DNA from: an uncultured Lachnospiraceae bacterium
GTDB taxonomy: Bacteria > Bacillota > Clostridia > Lachnospirales > Lachnospiraceae
DNA length: 64,000 nucleotides
Direction of reading: 5' to 3'
NCBI GenBank assembly: GCA_910583895.1
Contig: CAJTYJ010000012.1
Coordinates: forward strand, 19,772-83,771
Part shown: in pieces, positions 52,327 to 60,611 of the stretch
Numbering within the stretch: position 1 is the stretch's first letter
Layout: every line of letters begins with the position of its first letter
Notes under the pieces: model-generated
The model's database searches: none
Seen by the model: only the letters and a program-made list of their open reading frames with translations
What the model was told of the DNA's origin: nothing
Made by a program: the position numbers and the translations under genes

Positions 52327-52484
52327 TGATACTTTGCTTTAGATAGTCAGGCCGTCTGCCTGACAAGGAAAATATGATAATATCCGCCATTTCAAATCAT
52401 TTCCGAAATAAAATCTTTTGGGGAGTCTGACTTCTTTTTCCGATCGAATCGATCAAAATCGATCAAATCCATATCAAGATCTGT

Positions 52485-52682
52485 AATATCAGGATGCGGT
52501 TTCCCAAGGTGCGGATGATCAAAGAGATGGTCCATCTGCTGATACATGGAGAGAAGTCGGATACGGGAATTACGCCCTTTCAGGCTTTTGCAGCTACTGT
52601 AGGTTCCCGGGTCGGAATGGGAAATATTGCCGGAGTTGCAACGGCCATTTTCTTCGGAGGCCCCGGGGCGGTGTTCTGGATC
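52485..52682 (+). pseudogene. Internal fragment of an alanine/glycine:cation symporter gene (AGCS)
   Basis: The frame encodes IRMRFPKVRMIKEMVHLL and then TGITPFQAFAATVGSRVGMGNIAG, ending GGPGAVFW. This is the recognisable early region of Na+:alanine symporters (AlsT family). Upstream sequence does not encode the expected first helix and quickly meets a stop. Downstream the match ends abruptly at GAVFW, where the end of the MerR gene on the other strand begins. Only about 65 residues of a protein of about 450 remain. Confidence 0.7.
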
Positions 52683-53553
52683 ATGGATCATCGGATCCAT
52701 GGTCCCGTTCTGGAATCTGGCCAGAACATAATTTGCCGTACAGAACCGGAATTTCAATCTGGACGATATAATCGTCAATCTGGTCGATTACATTTTCATT
52801 GATGCCCATTTCGTAGGAAAATCCATGGAGCGTCAGGCTGTGCTCGGCAGCAAAGTCAAAAAGCTCCTGATATCTTTTCGGAATCCCGGCCCAGTCCCCT
52901 TTGTGGAAGGCTCTCAGATATGTTCCCCCAGGTCTGATATGCAGCCCGGCCTGGTGCGGGAGAAAAGGGATTTCAATAAAAAGATTTGTATAATTGTCAA
53001 AATTCCCATCTTTCAGGCTGGAAACAGGGATCATGGAACCATAAGATGCCTTGTGAAGACGGCCAAGCTGATATTTTTCCGTTTCGGCGGTGATCAGTTC
53101 CACTTCCTGTTCAAAGGAAATATCCCGGTTTACATCCACCGTGACCAGACAGCGTTCTTACTTTTCAATAACGGTGATTTCAGATAAATCCATGGTGAGC
53201 AGAGCCGCCATATTCTGATGATGCGTACATAAAGTTGCCCGGACGGCCTCCAGGTGGGCAATTTGCAGGTTAAGATCCGTTATTTTTTCTTCCAGGAGGC
53301 ATTTCAGGCTCCGGGCAGAACGGTTTTTCATAAAATCCTGTATCTCATGGATGGACACATCCAGTTCCCGCAGCAGCAGGATCGTCTCAAGTATGGGGCT
53401 TTGATGATAGCTGTAGAAACGGTATCCATTTTGGGGATTGATGAAGGCCGGCTTGAACAGTCCGATTTCATCATACCACATCAGGGTTTTTTTGTTGATG
53501 CCATGCATGGCTGCAAACTGACCGATGGTGAGTGTTTTGTCTTCTTTGTTCAT
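52681..53553 (-). pseudogene. MerR-family regulator with an in-frame stop
   Basis: The N-terminal half (53553-53158, 131 residues) has a MerR helix-turn-helix (TIGQFAAMHGINKKTLMWYDEIGLFKPAF, then NGYRFYSYHQ) and a coiled coil. After SEITVIEK a TAA stop at 53160-53158 interrupts. The same frame then continues ERCLVTVDVNRDISF into a GyrI-like effector-binding domain (restart at 53139) down to QIEIPVLYG. A single base change explains the break. The end reads through into sequence next to the symporter relic, so the native C-terminus may also be lost. It faces the MATE gene across a MerR-type operator. Confidence 0.8.
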
Positions 53554-53580
53554 TTTTTCTCTTTCATTTTGAAATTGGAC

Positions 53581-53611
53581 TTGACTGTACAGTTACTGTA
53601 CGGTCTATGAT
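53581..53611 (+). promoter_or_regulatory. MerR-type promoter with 19-base spacer and operator
   Basis: TTGACT (53581-53586) and TATGAT (53606-53611) are 19 bases apart, the long spacing typical of MerR-activated promoters. The spacer holds a perfect inverted repeat GTACAGT-T-ACTGTAC (53587-53601). It points to the MATE gene. Confidence 0.75.
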
Positions 53612-53655
53612 ACTATGCACAGGGAAAAAATACAAGGAAGACGGAGGAAATTGAT

Positions 53656-54987
53656 ATGGAAAACCTGAACATATACGATAAACCGGTAACACTTGGGAAT
53701 ATTCTGAAATTTGCCGTGCCAACGATTGTGATGACCGTATTTATGTCTTTTTACACCATGGTTGACGGGCTGTTTGTGTCAAATCTGATCGGTACCGATG
53801 CGCTTTCTGCAATCAACCTGACCGCGCCCGTGATCCAGCTGGTGACGGCGATCTCCACCATGCTTGCCACCGGAGGCAGCGCAGTCGTTATGAAAAAAAT
53901 GGGGGAACAGAAAAGGGAAGAGGCAAAGGAAGATTTTGCCTTCCTGATTCTGATCAATGTCATTGCAGGAATGGTCATGTGTGCAGTGGGATATCTGGCA
54001 ATCGATCCTGTGTTTGCCGGCATGAATCTCTCGCCTGATGTGGAAAGGTACTGTGTGGAATATGTAAGCCGGTATCTGATATTTACTGTACCGATTCTTC
54101 TGATGAACAATTTTACACTTTATATGATTGCCGGTGACAGGGCAAATCTGTCCCTGATCTGTTCGGTGACAGGCGGTATCCTGAATATGGTGCTGGATTA
54201 TGTGCTGATTGCCGGATTTGGTATGGGCATCGGCGGTGCGGCGGTTGCGACCGGACTTGGCTATTCTGTGACGGCAGCAGCGGGGCTGTTTGTTTTCAGC
54301 GGGAAGAAAAGTTTTCTGCATTTTAAAAAACCGGTATTCCGGCTGAAAGTTCTGGTAAATGCGGCCGCAAATGGCTGTTCGGAAATGGCGACTGCGCTTG
54401 TTACCGGAATTATCACAATGATGTTTAACTGGACCATGCTGCATTATGTGGGAGAGGACGGAGTTGCGGCCGTCACGATCATCATGTATGTGCTGATGTT
54501 TGCAAGTTCTCTGTATACGGGGTATTCCTACGGGGTTGCGCCCATGATCAGCTACTGCCACGGAGAGAAAAACCATGAGAAACTGAAAAAACTGATTGCC
54601 ACCAGCTTCCGGGTGATTACCGGGATTTCCCTTGTGACGGTTATGGCTTCCTTTATGCTGACAAAGCCGTTGGTGTCCATTTTTGCCCGCCCGGATCATC
54701 CGGTATACGAGCTGGCTGCTGCCGGGAACCGGATCTGTACAATGGCACTTTTCTTTATCGGCTTTAATATATTTGCCAGCGGAATGTTTACTGCACTGTC
54801 CAACGGGGCGGTTTCGGCGGTCCTTGCATTTTCCAGATCCTTTGTGTTCATGCTGATCACAATGCTCGTTCTTCCCTGCATTCTGGGTGTGAACGGAATC
54901 TGGCTGGCTACTCCTGCGGCAGAGTGGATGGCGTTTTGCCTGTCGGGTTTCCTGTTTTTGAAATACAGGAAAAGATATGGATATTAA
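53656..54987 (+). CDS. MATE-family multidrug/Na+ antiporter
   Basis: The 443-residue protein has about 12 membrane helices in two similar halves. The first half has the MATE opening FAVPTIVMTVFMSFYTMVDGLFVSNLIG and the GGSAVVMKKMGE loop. The second half has the related GYSYGVAPMISYCHGEKNHEKL. It probably exports cationic drugs or metabolites using an ion gradient. ATG 53656 follows GGAGGAAATTGAT. The divergent MerR gene and the operator between them suggest that the exporter was induced by its substrate, but the regulator is now broken. Confidence 0.9.
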   Translation: MENLNIYDKPVTLGNILKFAVPTIVMTVFMSFYTMVDGLFVSNLIGTDALSAINLTAPVIQLVTAISTMLATGGSAVVMKKMGEQKREEAKEDFAFLILINVIAGMVMCAVGYLAIDPVFAGMNLSPDVERYCVEYVSRYLIFTVPILLMNNFTLYMIAGDRANLSLICSVTGGILNMVLDYVLIAGFGMGIGGAAVATGLGYSVTAAAGLFVFSGKKSFLHFKKPVFRLKVLVNAAANGCSEMATALVTGIITMMFNWTMLHYVGEDGVAAVTIIMYVLMFASSLYTGYSYGVAPMISYCHGEKNHEKLKKLIATSFRVITGISLVTVMASFMLTKPLVSIFARPDHPVYELAAAGNRICTMALFFIGFNIFASGMFTALSNGAVSAVLAFSRSFVFMLITMLVLPCILGVNGIWLATPAAEWMAFCLSGFLFLKYRKRYGY

Positions 54988-55000
54988 CGATAAAAATCAA

Positions 55001-55062
55001 TTTCCATGTACGCGGATTTGTGGTATGATGATAACAGACTGGATTTTAAAATGGAATCCAGT
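55001..55062 (+). promoter_or_regulatory. Possible promoter and leader hairpin before a hypothetical gene
   Basis: TTTCCA (55001-55006) and TATGAT (55024-55029) are 17 bases apart. ACTGGATT (55038-55045) and AATCCAGT (55055-55062) then form an eight-base stem. The hairpin may instead end the MATE transcript. Confidence 0.35.
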
Positions 55063-55138
55063 TTCCTCTTGTGCTGATTTGAAACAGTGCCGGGTAAATA
55101 TTTAACTGGTTTTGGCCAAAACGAAGGAGGAACCGTAC

Positions 55139-55648
55139 ATGAAATATACATTGGACTGTGACATGCTGGATGGACTGGTCTTCATAGATGAAAGCTATCT
55201 GTCAGAATTGAGTGATGCCGATCTGTTATATGAGATGGATATTCTGCTTGATTCATCCGGGACATCCGAATTGATTTGTGATTTTCCCAATGAGGACTGG
55301 GATGTCGTAAGGCAGCGGGAAACCGAACAAATCCGGGAATTTTGCGGACAGGGAAAAATGATTGTCTGGCTTTTAGATTGTGTTGTCAAGGAATGTGAGC
55401 TTACAAAAAGCGCTGAAATTACATCCCCATGCAAGTGGCTGCATCTTCCTGCGGGCAAACTGTTGGCAGTTACAGCGAGCGAGTTGATTCAATGTCTTTC
55501 CTATCCGGAGTTGGAAATGGAAAAGGTTTTTGAGCTGTCGCTTGAGCCCGGGTGGTATGCAATCCAAAACGAAGGAGTCGATCATATTATGTATTGCAGG
55601 AAGCAGCCGCCTGAGTCTGTTCCCTCAAACATCCAGGAAATATGTTAG
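55139..55648 (+). CDS. Hypothetical acidic soluble protein
   Basis: The 169-residue protein is acidic, has no signal peptide or membrane helix and contains several cysteines and tryptophans (LICDFPNEDWDVV, WLLDCVVKECEL, LEPGWYAIQNEGVDHIMYCRK). ATG 55139 is chosen for the AAGGAGGAACCGTAC before it. The size, acidity and alternating pattern recall immunity proteins of polymorphic toxins, but I recognise no family. Its neighbours are the MATE gene and another hypothetical gene. Confidence 0.55.
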   Translation: MKYTLDCDMLDGLVFIDESYLSELSDADLLYEMDILLDSSGTSELICDFPNEDWDVVRQRETEQIREFCGQGKMIVWLLDCVVKECELTKSAEITSPCKWLHLPAGKLLAVTASELIQCLSYPELEMEKVFELSLEPGWYAIQNEGVDHIMYCRKQPPESVPSNIQEIC

Positions 55649-55712
55649 CATTTATATACACCCCCGGTTTTGGAAATAAGCGTCATAAGCGGCAGCAGAA
55701 AGGATGAGGAGT

Positions 55713-56357
55713 ATGAAAGCAGAAAGCGTCAGCATCATCGGCGGAGCGGACGGCCCGACCAGTGTTTTTCTGGCAGGCAGAACGGGAAAGAGACCATGGA
55801 AAGTCCGGATCCGAAATTGGATCTTCCGACTGAGAAGAAAGCGGATTGCGCGCCGGATCCGTCCCCATGCACATACGTTGGAAGAGACGGTTTTCTTTAT
55901 GAAAAAGCATTATGGTGCGGTGGAATTTTCCGGTGAGAGCAGAATATACAGGGAACAGCGGGAATGTCTGAAGGGCAGTCTGATCAGCAGATACAGGCCG
56001 AAGCTTCTGGGAGAGCTGAGTAGGATCCCGGCTTTCTCCATGAACGATGAAAAATCAAGGAAAGAGATGTACGACTGGCTTCAGAAGCAGAGTGAACGGG
56101 CGGCACAGATACCGGATGATTTGTTTCCCATGGATTATCATCTTTACCAGATCCGGACAGAGGGCGGGAGAATGGAGATTGGGATTGATTTTCGATGGAA
56201 TGTCTTCGGAATTTCTTACAGCGGGGACAAAAAAGCCATGAAAAAGCTCAAAAGACTCAGCCGAAGACTGTATATTTATTATGGGGTATCCGAGGATGAT
56301 ATAAAAAAGAATTCAGAGCGGTATTCTTCGCTGCTTACAGTTCTGGCTTCTGATTAA
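55713..56357 (+). CDS. Hypothetical protein with N-terminal IIGGADGPT motif
   Basis: The 214-residue protein begins with VSIIGGADGPTSVFLAGR. This phrase is otherwise known to me from the beta subunits of sodium-pumping decarboxylases (OadB/GcdB). A basic stretch (RIRNWIFRLRRKRIARRIR) and a helical, charged body without membrane helices follow, so it is not a decarboxylase subunit. ATG 55713 is the likelier start, nine bases after AAAGG; ATG 55704 abuts it. Function is unknown. Confidence 0.6.
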   Translation: MKAESVSIIGGADGPTSVFLAGRTGKRPWKVRIRNWIFRLRRKRIARRIRPHAHTLEETVFFMKKHYGAVEFSGESRIYREQRECLKGSLISRYRPKLLGELSRIPAFSMNDEKSRKEMYDWLQKQSERAAQIPDDLFPMDYHLYQIRTEGGRMEIGIDFRWNVFGISYSGDKKAMKKLKRLSRRLYIYYGVSEDDIKKNSERYSSLLTVLASD

Positions 56358-56383
56358 TGCCAGCAAACCGGAGGGAGAGCAGG

Positions 56384-56704
56384 ATGAAGTTGCTTTTTTT
56401 GTGCAGCCAGAATAAAAGACGCAGTCTGACAGCAGAGAAGGTTCTCGACGGATATCATGGACATGAAGTCCGCTCTGCGGGCACCGAGCGGGGTGCCAGA
56501 GTCCGAGTCACACCCGGACTGCTTGGGTGGGCAGATCTTATTTTCTGTATGGAAAAGAAACATGTGCGGAGAATCAAAGAAAAGTATCCGGATCTGGTTG
56601 CAGGAAAAAAGATGGTCTGTCTGTGTATTGGCGACGATTATGCGTTTATGGACGAAGAGTTGCAGGAATTGCTGAAAAGCAGGGTGGAGGAATACATTTT
56701 ATAG
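56384..56704 (+). CDS. Low-molecular-weight protein tyrosine phosphatase-like protein
   Basis: The 106-residue protein opens with the P-loop CSQNKRRS, a C-x5-R-S match with the LMW-PTP active site, followed by TAEKVLDG. SAGTERGARV and the WADLIFCMEKKHVRRIKEKYP helix are typical of the short bacterial branch. A canonical DP acid motif is not obvious near the C-terminus. ATG 56384 follows GGAGGGAGAGCAGG, and the gene starts 26 bases after the previous stop, so the two are probably cotranscribed. Confidence 0.75.
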   Translation: MKLLFLCSQNKRRSLTAEKVLDGYHGHEVRSAGTERGARVRVTPGLLGWADLIFCMEKKHVRRIKEKYPDLVAGKKMVCLCIGDDYAFMDEELQELLKSRVEEYIL

Positions 56705-56788
56705 AATCCGGAATGTACACAATGGCTATGATTTTCTTGAAAACGGACCTGAAAAGGGGAAATATACAGTCAGGGGAGGATAAGCAGA

Positions 56789-57220
56789 ATGGTTTACACA
56801 CATCAGGCACAGTATTACGAGACCGATCAGATGGGGATCATCCATCATTCCAATTATATCCGCTGGATGGAGGAAGCCAGGATTGCCTATATGGACCAGA
56901 TGGGATTTCCTTATCGGGCGGTGGAAGAGGCGGGGATCATGAGCCCGGTACTGAGTGTACAGTGCGAGTACCGGTCCATGACATACTTTGGAGACCGGAT
57001 CGGGATCGAAGTGTCGCTTCGGTCTTTTAAAGGAGTCAAATATGAGATCGCCTATGTGATGCGGGATGAAAAGACCGGGGAGGTGCGGGCGGAAGGGGTG
57101 TCAAAGCACTGCTATCTGAAAAAGGACGGAAAACCTTCCAATATCAAAAAGGATCTTCCTGCCCTGTACGAGAAGATGATGCTTGCACTGGAGGCGGATG
57201 TGAAAAAAGATTCGGAATGA
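56789..57220 (+). CDS. YbgC-type acyl-CoA thioesterase (hot-dog fold)
   Basis: The 143-residue protein has the 4HBT signature YETDQMGIIHHSNYIRWMEEAR, with the catalytic aspartate in the T-D-x-M-G-I-I-H segment, then YRSMTYFGDRIGIEV. It should hydrolyse short or medium acyl-CoA thioesters. GGGGAGGATAAGCAGA precedes the start. No Tol-Pal genes are present, as expected in a Gram-positive. Confidence 0.9.
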   Translation: MVYTHQAQYYETDQMGIIHHSNYIRWMEEARIAYMDQMGFPYRAVEEAGIMSPVLSVQCEYRSMTYFGDRIGIEVSLRSFKGVKYEIAYVMRDEKTGEVRAEGVSKHCYLKKDGKPSNIKKDLPALYEKMMLALEADVKKDSE

Positions 57221-57282
57221 ATCATGGAAATCTTTATGTGTCATGGGAGAGAAGGAAACGGTAAAACAGGAGGCCGGTTTAT

Positions 57283-57696
57283 ATGTGGTTTTTCTTTGCA
57301 GCGCTGTCTGCACTTTTTGCAGCATTTACCTCCATACTGGCCAAGATCGGAATCGAAGATGTGGATTCTCATCTTGCCACGGCGATACGGACGGCAGTGG
57401 TGGTGGCTCTGTCATGGAGCATGGTATTTTTGACCGGTACACAGAATAAAATTACCGGGATCAGCATAAAAAGCTGGATATTTCTGATCCTCTCCGGACT
57501 GGCAACCGGGGTTTCGTGGCTCTGTTATTACCGGGCTTTGCAGCTTGGAGAGGTGTCCAGGGTCGTGCCGGTGGACAAATTGAGTGTGGTGATTACCCTT
57601 GTACTGGCTTTTCTGATTCTTCATGAACCGTTTACTGTAAAGTCGCTGGTCGGCTGTGTACTGATTGGTGCAGGAACTTTGATCATGGTAATATAA
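57283..57696 (+). CDS. Half-size EamA-domain membrane transporter
   Basis: The 137-residue protein is a single EamA domain with about five helices. The N-terminal FAALSALFAAFTSILAKIGIEDVDSHLATAIRT and the later YYRALQLGEVSRVVPVDKLSVVITL are typical. Single-domain members usually act as dimers. The substrate is unknown. The ribosome site is AGGAGGCCGGTTT. Confidence 0.87.
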   Translation: MWFFFAALSALFAAFTSILAKIGIEDVDSHLATAIRTAVVVALSWSMVFLTGTQNKITGISIKSWIFLILSGLATGVSWLCYYRALQLGEVSRVVPVDKLSVVITLVLAFLILHEPFTVKSLVGCVLIGAGTLIMVI

Positions 57697-57748
57697 GAAA
57701 ACAGCAGCCGCGGCTGCTGAACAGAAAGCTGCATGGGGAGAGAAACAG

Positions 57749-58291
57749 ATGGACATGGAAGCATTGTACCTGGGACTGATGCGGATACAGGCCCGGGGAG
57801 AGATTGGGAATGCCTACGGAGGCTGCGGCACGGTTGAGGAAGACAGTGATGTGCTGGTTGATTTTTTTGATTGTATCATGGAAAAATACAAAGACGCCCT
57901 GCCGCCCTGGGCGGAAGCTTTCACTTAGATTTTCAGCTGGCAGTTTCAGACGTTTCATGAAGGTGCGGAATCTTATTATGAAAATTTCTATGGCGATTCC
58001 GATTATGCGACAATCATCAGGGTTGCCGGTTATCTTCGGGACAATGGATATCATGAGATCGAAAAACCTTATGTTTCTGCCGCTGTGGACTGTGGACGCT
58101 GCAAATATCCAAAGGACAGGCTGCATCTTCTTCCCGATGACTGGATGGATGAAAATGAAGAGACCGTGTGGAATTTTTATGTGACCATACTGGAAAAACA
58201 TACAGATGAACTGACCGCTCGGGAAGTGGATGTGAAGCTGAACGGACAGACTGTAAAAATAACTCCCTTTTCAGAATTATGTATTCATTAA
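57749..58291 (+). pseudogene. Hypothetical gene interrupted by one in-frame TAG
   Basis: ATG 57749 behind GGGGAGAGAAACAG opens a frame of 59 codons that ends at TAG 57926-57928. The same frame continues without another stop to TAA 58289-58291, giving 181 codons in all. The second part has coherent protein-like content (FHEGAESYYENFYGDSDYATI, VDCGRCKYPKDRLHLLPDDW), so the stop looks like a recent point mutation. No family is recognised with confidence. The segment with a gap-free FHEG...Y.ENF faintly recalls DUF4375-type proteins. Confidence 0.65.
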
Positions 58292-58333
58292 AAAATCACT
58301 TATTAGATAACCTCACATAAAGAAGGATAGATT

Positions 58334-58834
58334 TCAGAGTCCCACATACTCAACAAAGTTGTAGTAGATTTTGATGTCCCGGTGGGTCTCTTCAGCGATT
58401 TCGTACTTCTCGCCAACCTCGATGCGCTTCACCAGCCGCAGGAGCGTGGGACGGTCGAGTTCCTTAAGCTGGGCATGGTCGCGGATGACGGCCAGCCATT
58501 CGTCTGTGGCCTGCTCGTCCTCTTGGGTGGTCTCCAGTTGGGTGGTGAGCTGCGTCTGCTGTTCCAGCTTGCCCCGGCGTTCGTCCTCGTAGCGGTTCAT
58601 CAGCTGAACGCACAGGGCCACCAGCATGATGCCTTTCACCTTGTCCTCGTAGGCCGACACCACCAGCTTGACCGTCACATCGTTCCAGCAGTGCGTCTCG
58701 CCTCGCAGATTCGGCCTGCCCTTCGCCATGTAGTAGAAGCCGCGGGGCGAGGGTACGCCTTCCTCATTCAGCGTCCGGGCGATTTTCCGAAAGCTGTCCC
58801 CCTGCAAACGCATATTGAAAATGCGGAGAACATC
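58334..58834 (-). pseudogene. Remnant of a large serine recombinase
   Basis: The minus-strand frame has the start of the Recombinase domain (VLRIFNMRLQGDSFRKIART, then CWNDVTVK). It then jumps to the C-terminal coiled coil and the DUF4368-like end (LDRPTLLRLVKRIEVGEK, then HRDIKIYYNFVEYVGL). The whole catalytic resolvase domain is missing, as are the zinc-ribbon core and the middle of the Recombinase domain. These enzymes integrate or excise mobile elements. Its 5' break coincides with the start of the helicase remnant on the other strand. Confidence 0.8.
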
Positions 58835-59429
58835 AACCTGAAATCCCGGGTGGAGACCCGGATGAAGATTTCCGTTATGACCTCCACTGGCGATGACGAT
58901 CTGATCAACTCTGAAGAAAAGGGCGATTTAGAATACCGCAAACAGCAGCTGAAACGGCTCCAGGAGGAAGTAGTGGACATGGAGGATATGTCTACCGGCA
59001 TCTCCATCATGGATTTGGGACTAAATGAGTTCCGCCTTGATTTGCTTGATTACATCAGGACCCATGGTGACCTTGCGAAAAAGCCCAAGGGTCTCCATGC
59101 GGTCGTTCCTGCAACAGAAGAAAACCCAGGAGGTGTGATCTTTGTCCTGCACAACATTAACAACAGTGTCAACATTGACAACCAGAACCGCATCCATCCC
59201 TTTTATATGTTCTATATCAGCGTGGACGGCGAGGTGGTCTGTGATTATCTGAACCCCAAAAAGCTGTTGGACACCATCCGGCTATTGTGCCGGAGCAAGT
59301 CGGAACCGGTCATACCGCTGTGCGCAAAATTCAACGAGGAAACAGATGACGGCAGAAACTTCCGCCCTGATGAATGCAGTGTCCGGGCTGGATGATTTTG
59401 AGTTGATCTGCTTCCTGGTGGTCAAATAA
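58811..59429 (+). pseudogene. 3' remnant of a SNF2-like helicase gene
   Basis: The frame starts without a start codon at HIENAENINLKSRVETRMKI and runs to TGA 59393-59395. The final residues FELICFLVVK, expected at the end of this helicase family, continue in another frame (SALMNAVSGLDDF...) to TAA 59427. A short internal deletion with a frameshift near 59345 explains this. Helicase motifs themselves are absent; only the C-terminal family-specific region is left. Such a helicase normally precedes DUF4391 and Mod genes, so this locus has lost its helicase. Confidence 0.7.
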
Positions 59430-59442
59430 GGAGGTGCGGCCT

Positions 59443-60090
59443 ATGCTAGGACTGCCCCAAAGCACCGAATTTAACCGGCGCATCCCGAAACAGAAATTTT
59501 ATGAAAACCTTATCATTTCCCCCACATTGAAGCGTGTTTTTGTAGAGCAAATCAGGGTGATCTGGTGGCGCAGCAAAATCGCTCCCTCCACAACGAACTT
59601 TGCCGCCGGGGAAACTGTAACGGAGATCGAGGTATTTGAGGTCTGCCTGTCCGCGCCCCAGCTGGACGAGGCCGTCCTGCGGCAGATTGATAAGGAGATA
59701 CCCTACCACATTCTGTTTTTGCTGGAGTATGAGGAACAATATCAGGCGTGGACGGCCTATAAGGAGGCGGCAGGCAGCGGGACAAACGCGTTCAAGGTTG
59801 GAACCTACTACCACACCGATTGGATGGAGGAAGCCGCCCTGCCCCTTAAATTGGACGGCTTGAATACCGATAAAGTATATGAAAACTTTGTCCGGCAGAT
59901 TGCCGGGGAGACGCTTTCCGGCGGAGGTGAAACGCTGAAAGAGTCCGTGGAGCGGGACAAGCGCAGACAGGAATTGCAAAAGCAGATTGCGGCTCTGCAG
60001 GTGAAGGTGCGGCGAGAAAAGCAGCTGAATAAGCAGGTTCAGTTGAATGCGGAATTGAAAAGATTGAAAAAAGAGTTGGAGGAATTGTAA
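59443..60090 (+). CDS. DUF4391 protein
   Basis: The 215-residue protein matches DUF4391: MLGLPQSTEFNRRIPKQKFYEN at the start, EIEVFEVCLSAPQLDEAVLRQID, the HILFLLEYEEQYQAW strand, and a C-terminal coiled coil (about 165-215, rich in K, E, Q and L). The family is found almost only beside Mod/Res or helicase genes in defence loci, and its role is unknown. ATG 59443 lies six bases after AAGGAGGTG. Its stop overlaps the next start by one base. Confidence 0.85.
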   Translation: MLGLPQSTEFNRRIPKQKFYENLIISPTLKRVFVEQIRVIWWRSKIAPSTTNFAAGETVTEIEVFEVCLSAPQLDEAVLRQIDKEIPYHILFLLEYEEQYQAWTAYKEAAGSGTNAFKVGTYYHTDWMEEAALPLKLDGLNTDKVYENFVRQIAGETLSGGGETLKESVERDKRRQELQKQIAALQVKVRREKQLNKQVQLNAELKRLKKELEEL

Positions 60091-60611
60091 TGGACATTTC
60101 AGACTACATAAATATAGCCGCCATCATTTTGGCCCCCGTCATATCTGTAATTATCGGACAGAAATTACAAGATAGAGCCAAAAAACGTCAAGATAAAATG
60201 GAAATTTTCAAGGCACTAATGACCAGTCGGGTATATGGATGGACTAATGCGAGTGTATATGCCTTGAATATTATTGATGTTGCGTTTGCCGATGATAAAA
60301 AAGTTCGCACACAATGGAAGGCATATTATGATAAACTATGTGTAGGAAACCCAACGGAGGAAGATTTCAAAAAAATTGAAACTGAAAAGTGTAAACTGCT
60401 TGAAACGATAGCTAAATCCCTTGGTTATAAAAACAAAATCACATGGGAAATGATACAAAATCCATATATTCCAAAGGGTCTGTCCACCTCTATGATGCAA
60501 CAGCAGCAATACCAAGACGGACAGCTGGAAATAATGGAAATGATGAAGTCAATGTTTCCGATGAAATCTGGAGGTAGTAGTGATGGACAAGCTGAAAATG
60601 GAAACTCCTGA
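60090..60611 (+). CDS. DUF6680 membrane-anchored protein
   Basis: The 173-residue protein has an N-terminal membrane helix (about 7-24). A basic stretch follows, and then the phrase FKALMTSRVYGWTNASVYALNIIDVAF, which fits DUF6680 (normally L-M-x-T-R ... H-V-x-A-L-N-x-I-D). The C-terminus is glutamine- and methionine-rich. The function is not known. It overlaps DUF4391 (TAATG) and the mod gene by 29 bases, so it is translated as part of this operon. Its DNA is visibly more AT-rich than the flanking genes. Confidence 0.75.
   Translation: MDISDYINIAAIILAPVISVIIGQKLQDRAKKRQDKMEIFKALMTSRVYGWTNASVYALNIIDVAFADDKKVRTQWKAYYDKLCVGNPTEEDFKKIETEKCKLLETIAKSLGYKNKITWEMIQNPYIPKGLSTSMMQQQQYQDGQLEIMEMMKSMFPMKSGGSSDGQAENGNS

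Noticed and set aside
52392..52778. A 128-codon minus-strand frame beneath the symporter relic
   Set aside because: It is largely antisense to the relic and lacks a ribosome site. Its acidic tail is explained by GATC-rich repeated bases around 52440-52470.
57749..58291. Programmed stop-codon readthrough or recoding
   Set aside because: No context signal is visible, and a second nearby gene also has a simple nonsense change, so gene decay is the simpler explanation.
58382..58810. Apparent N-terminal part of a + strand gene leading into the helicase remnant
   Set aside because: This stretch is antisense to the recombinase remnant. The helicase-like residues start only at about 58811.
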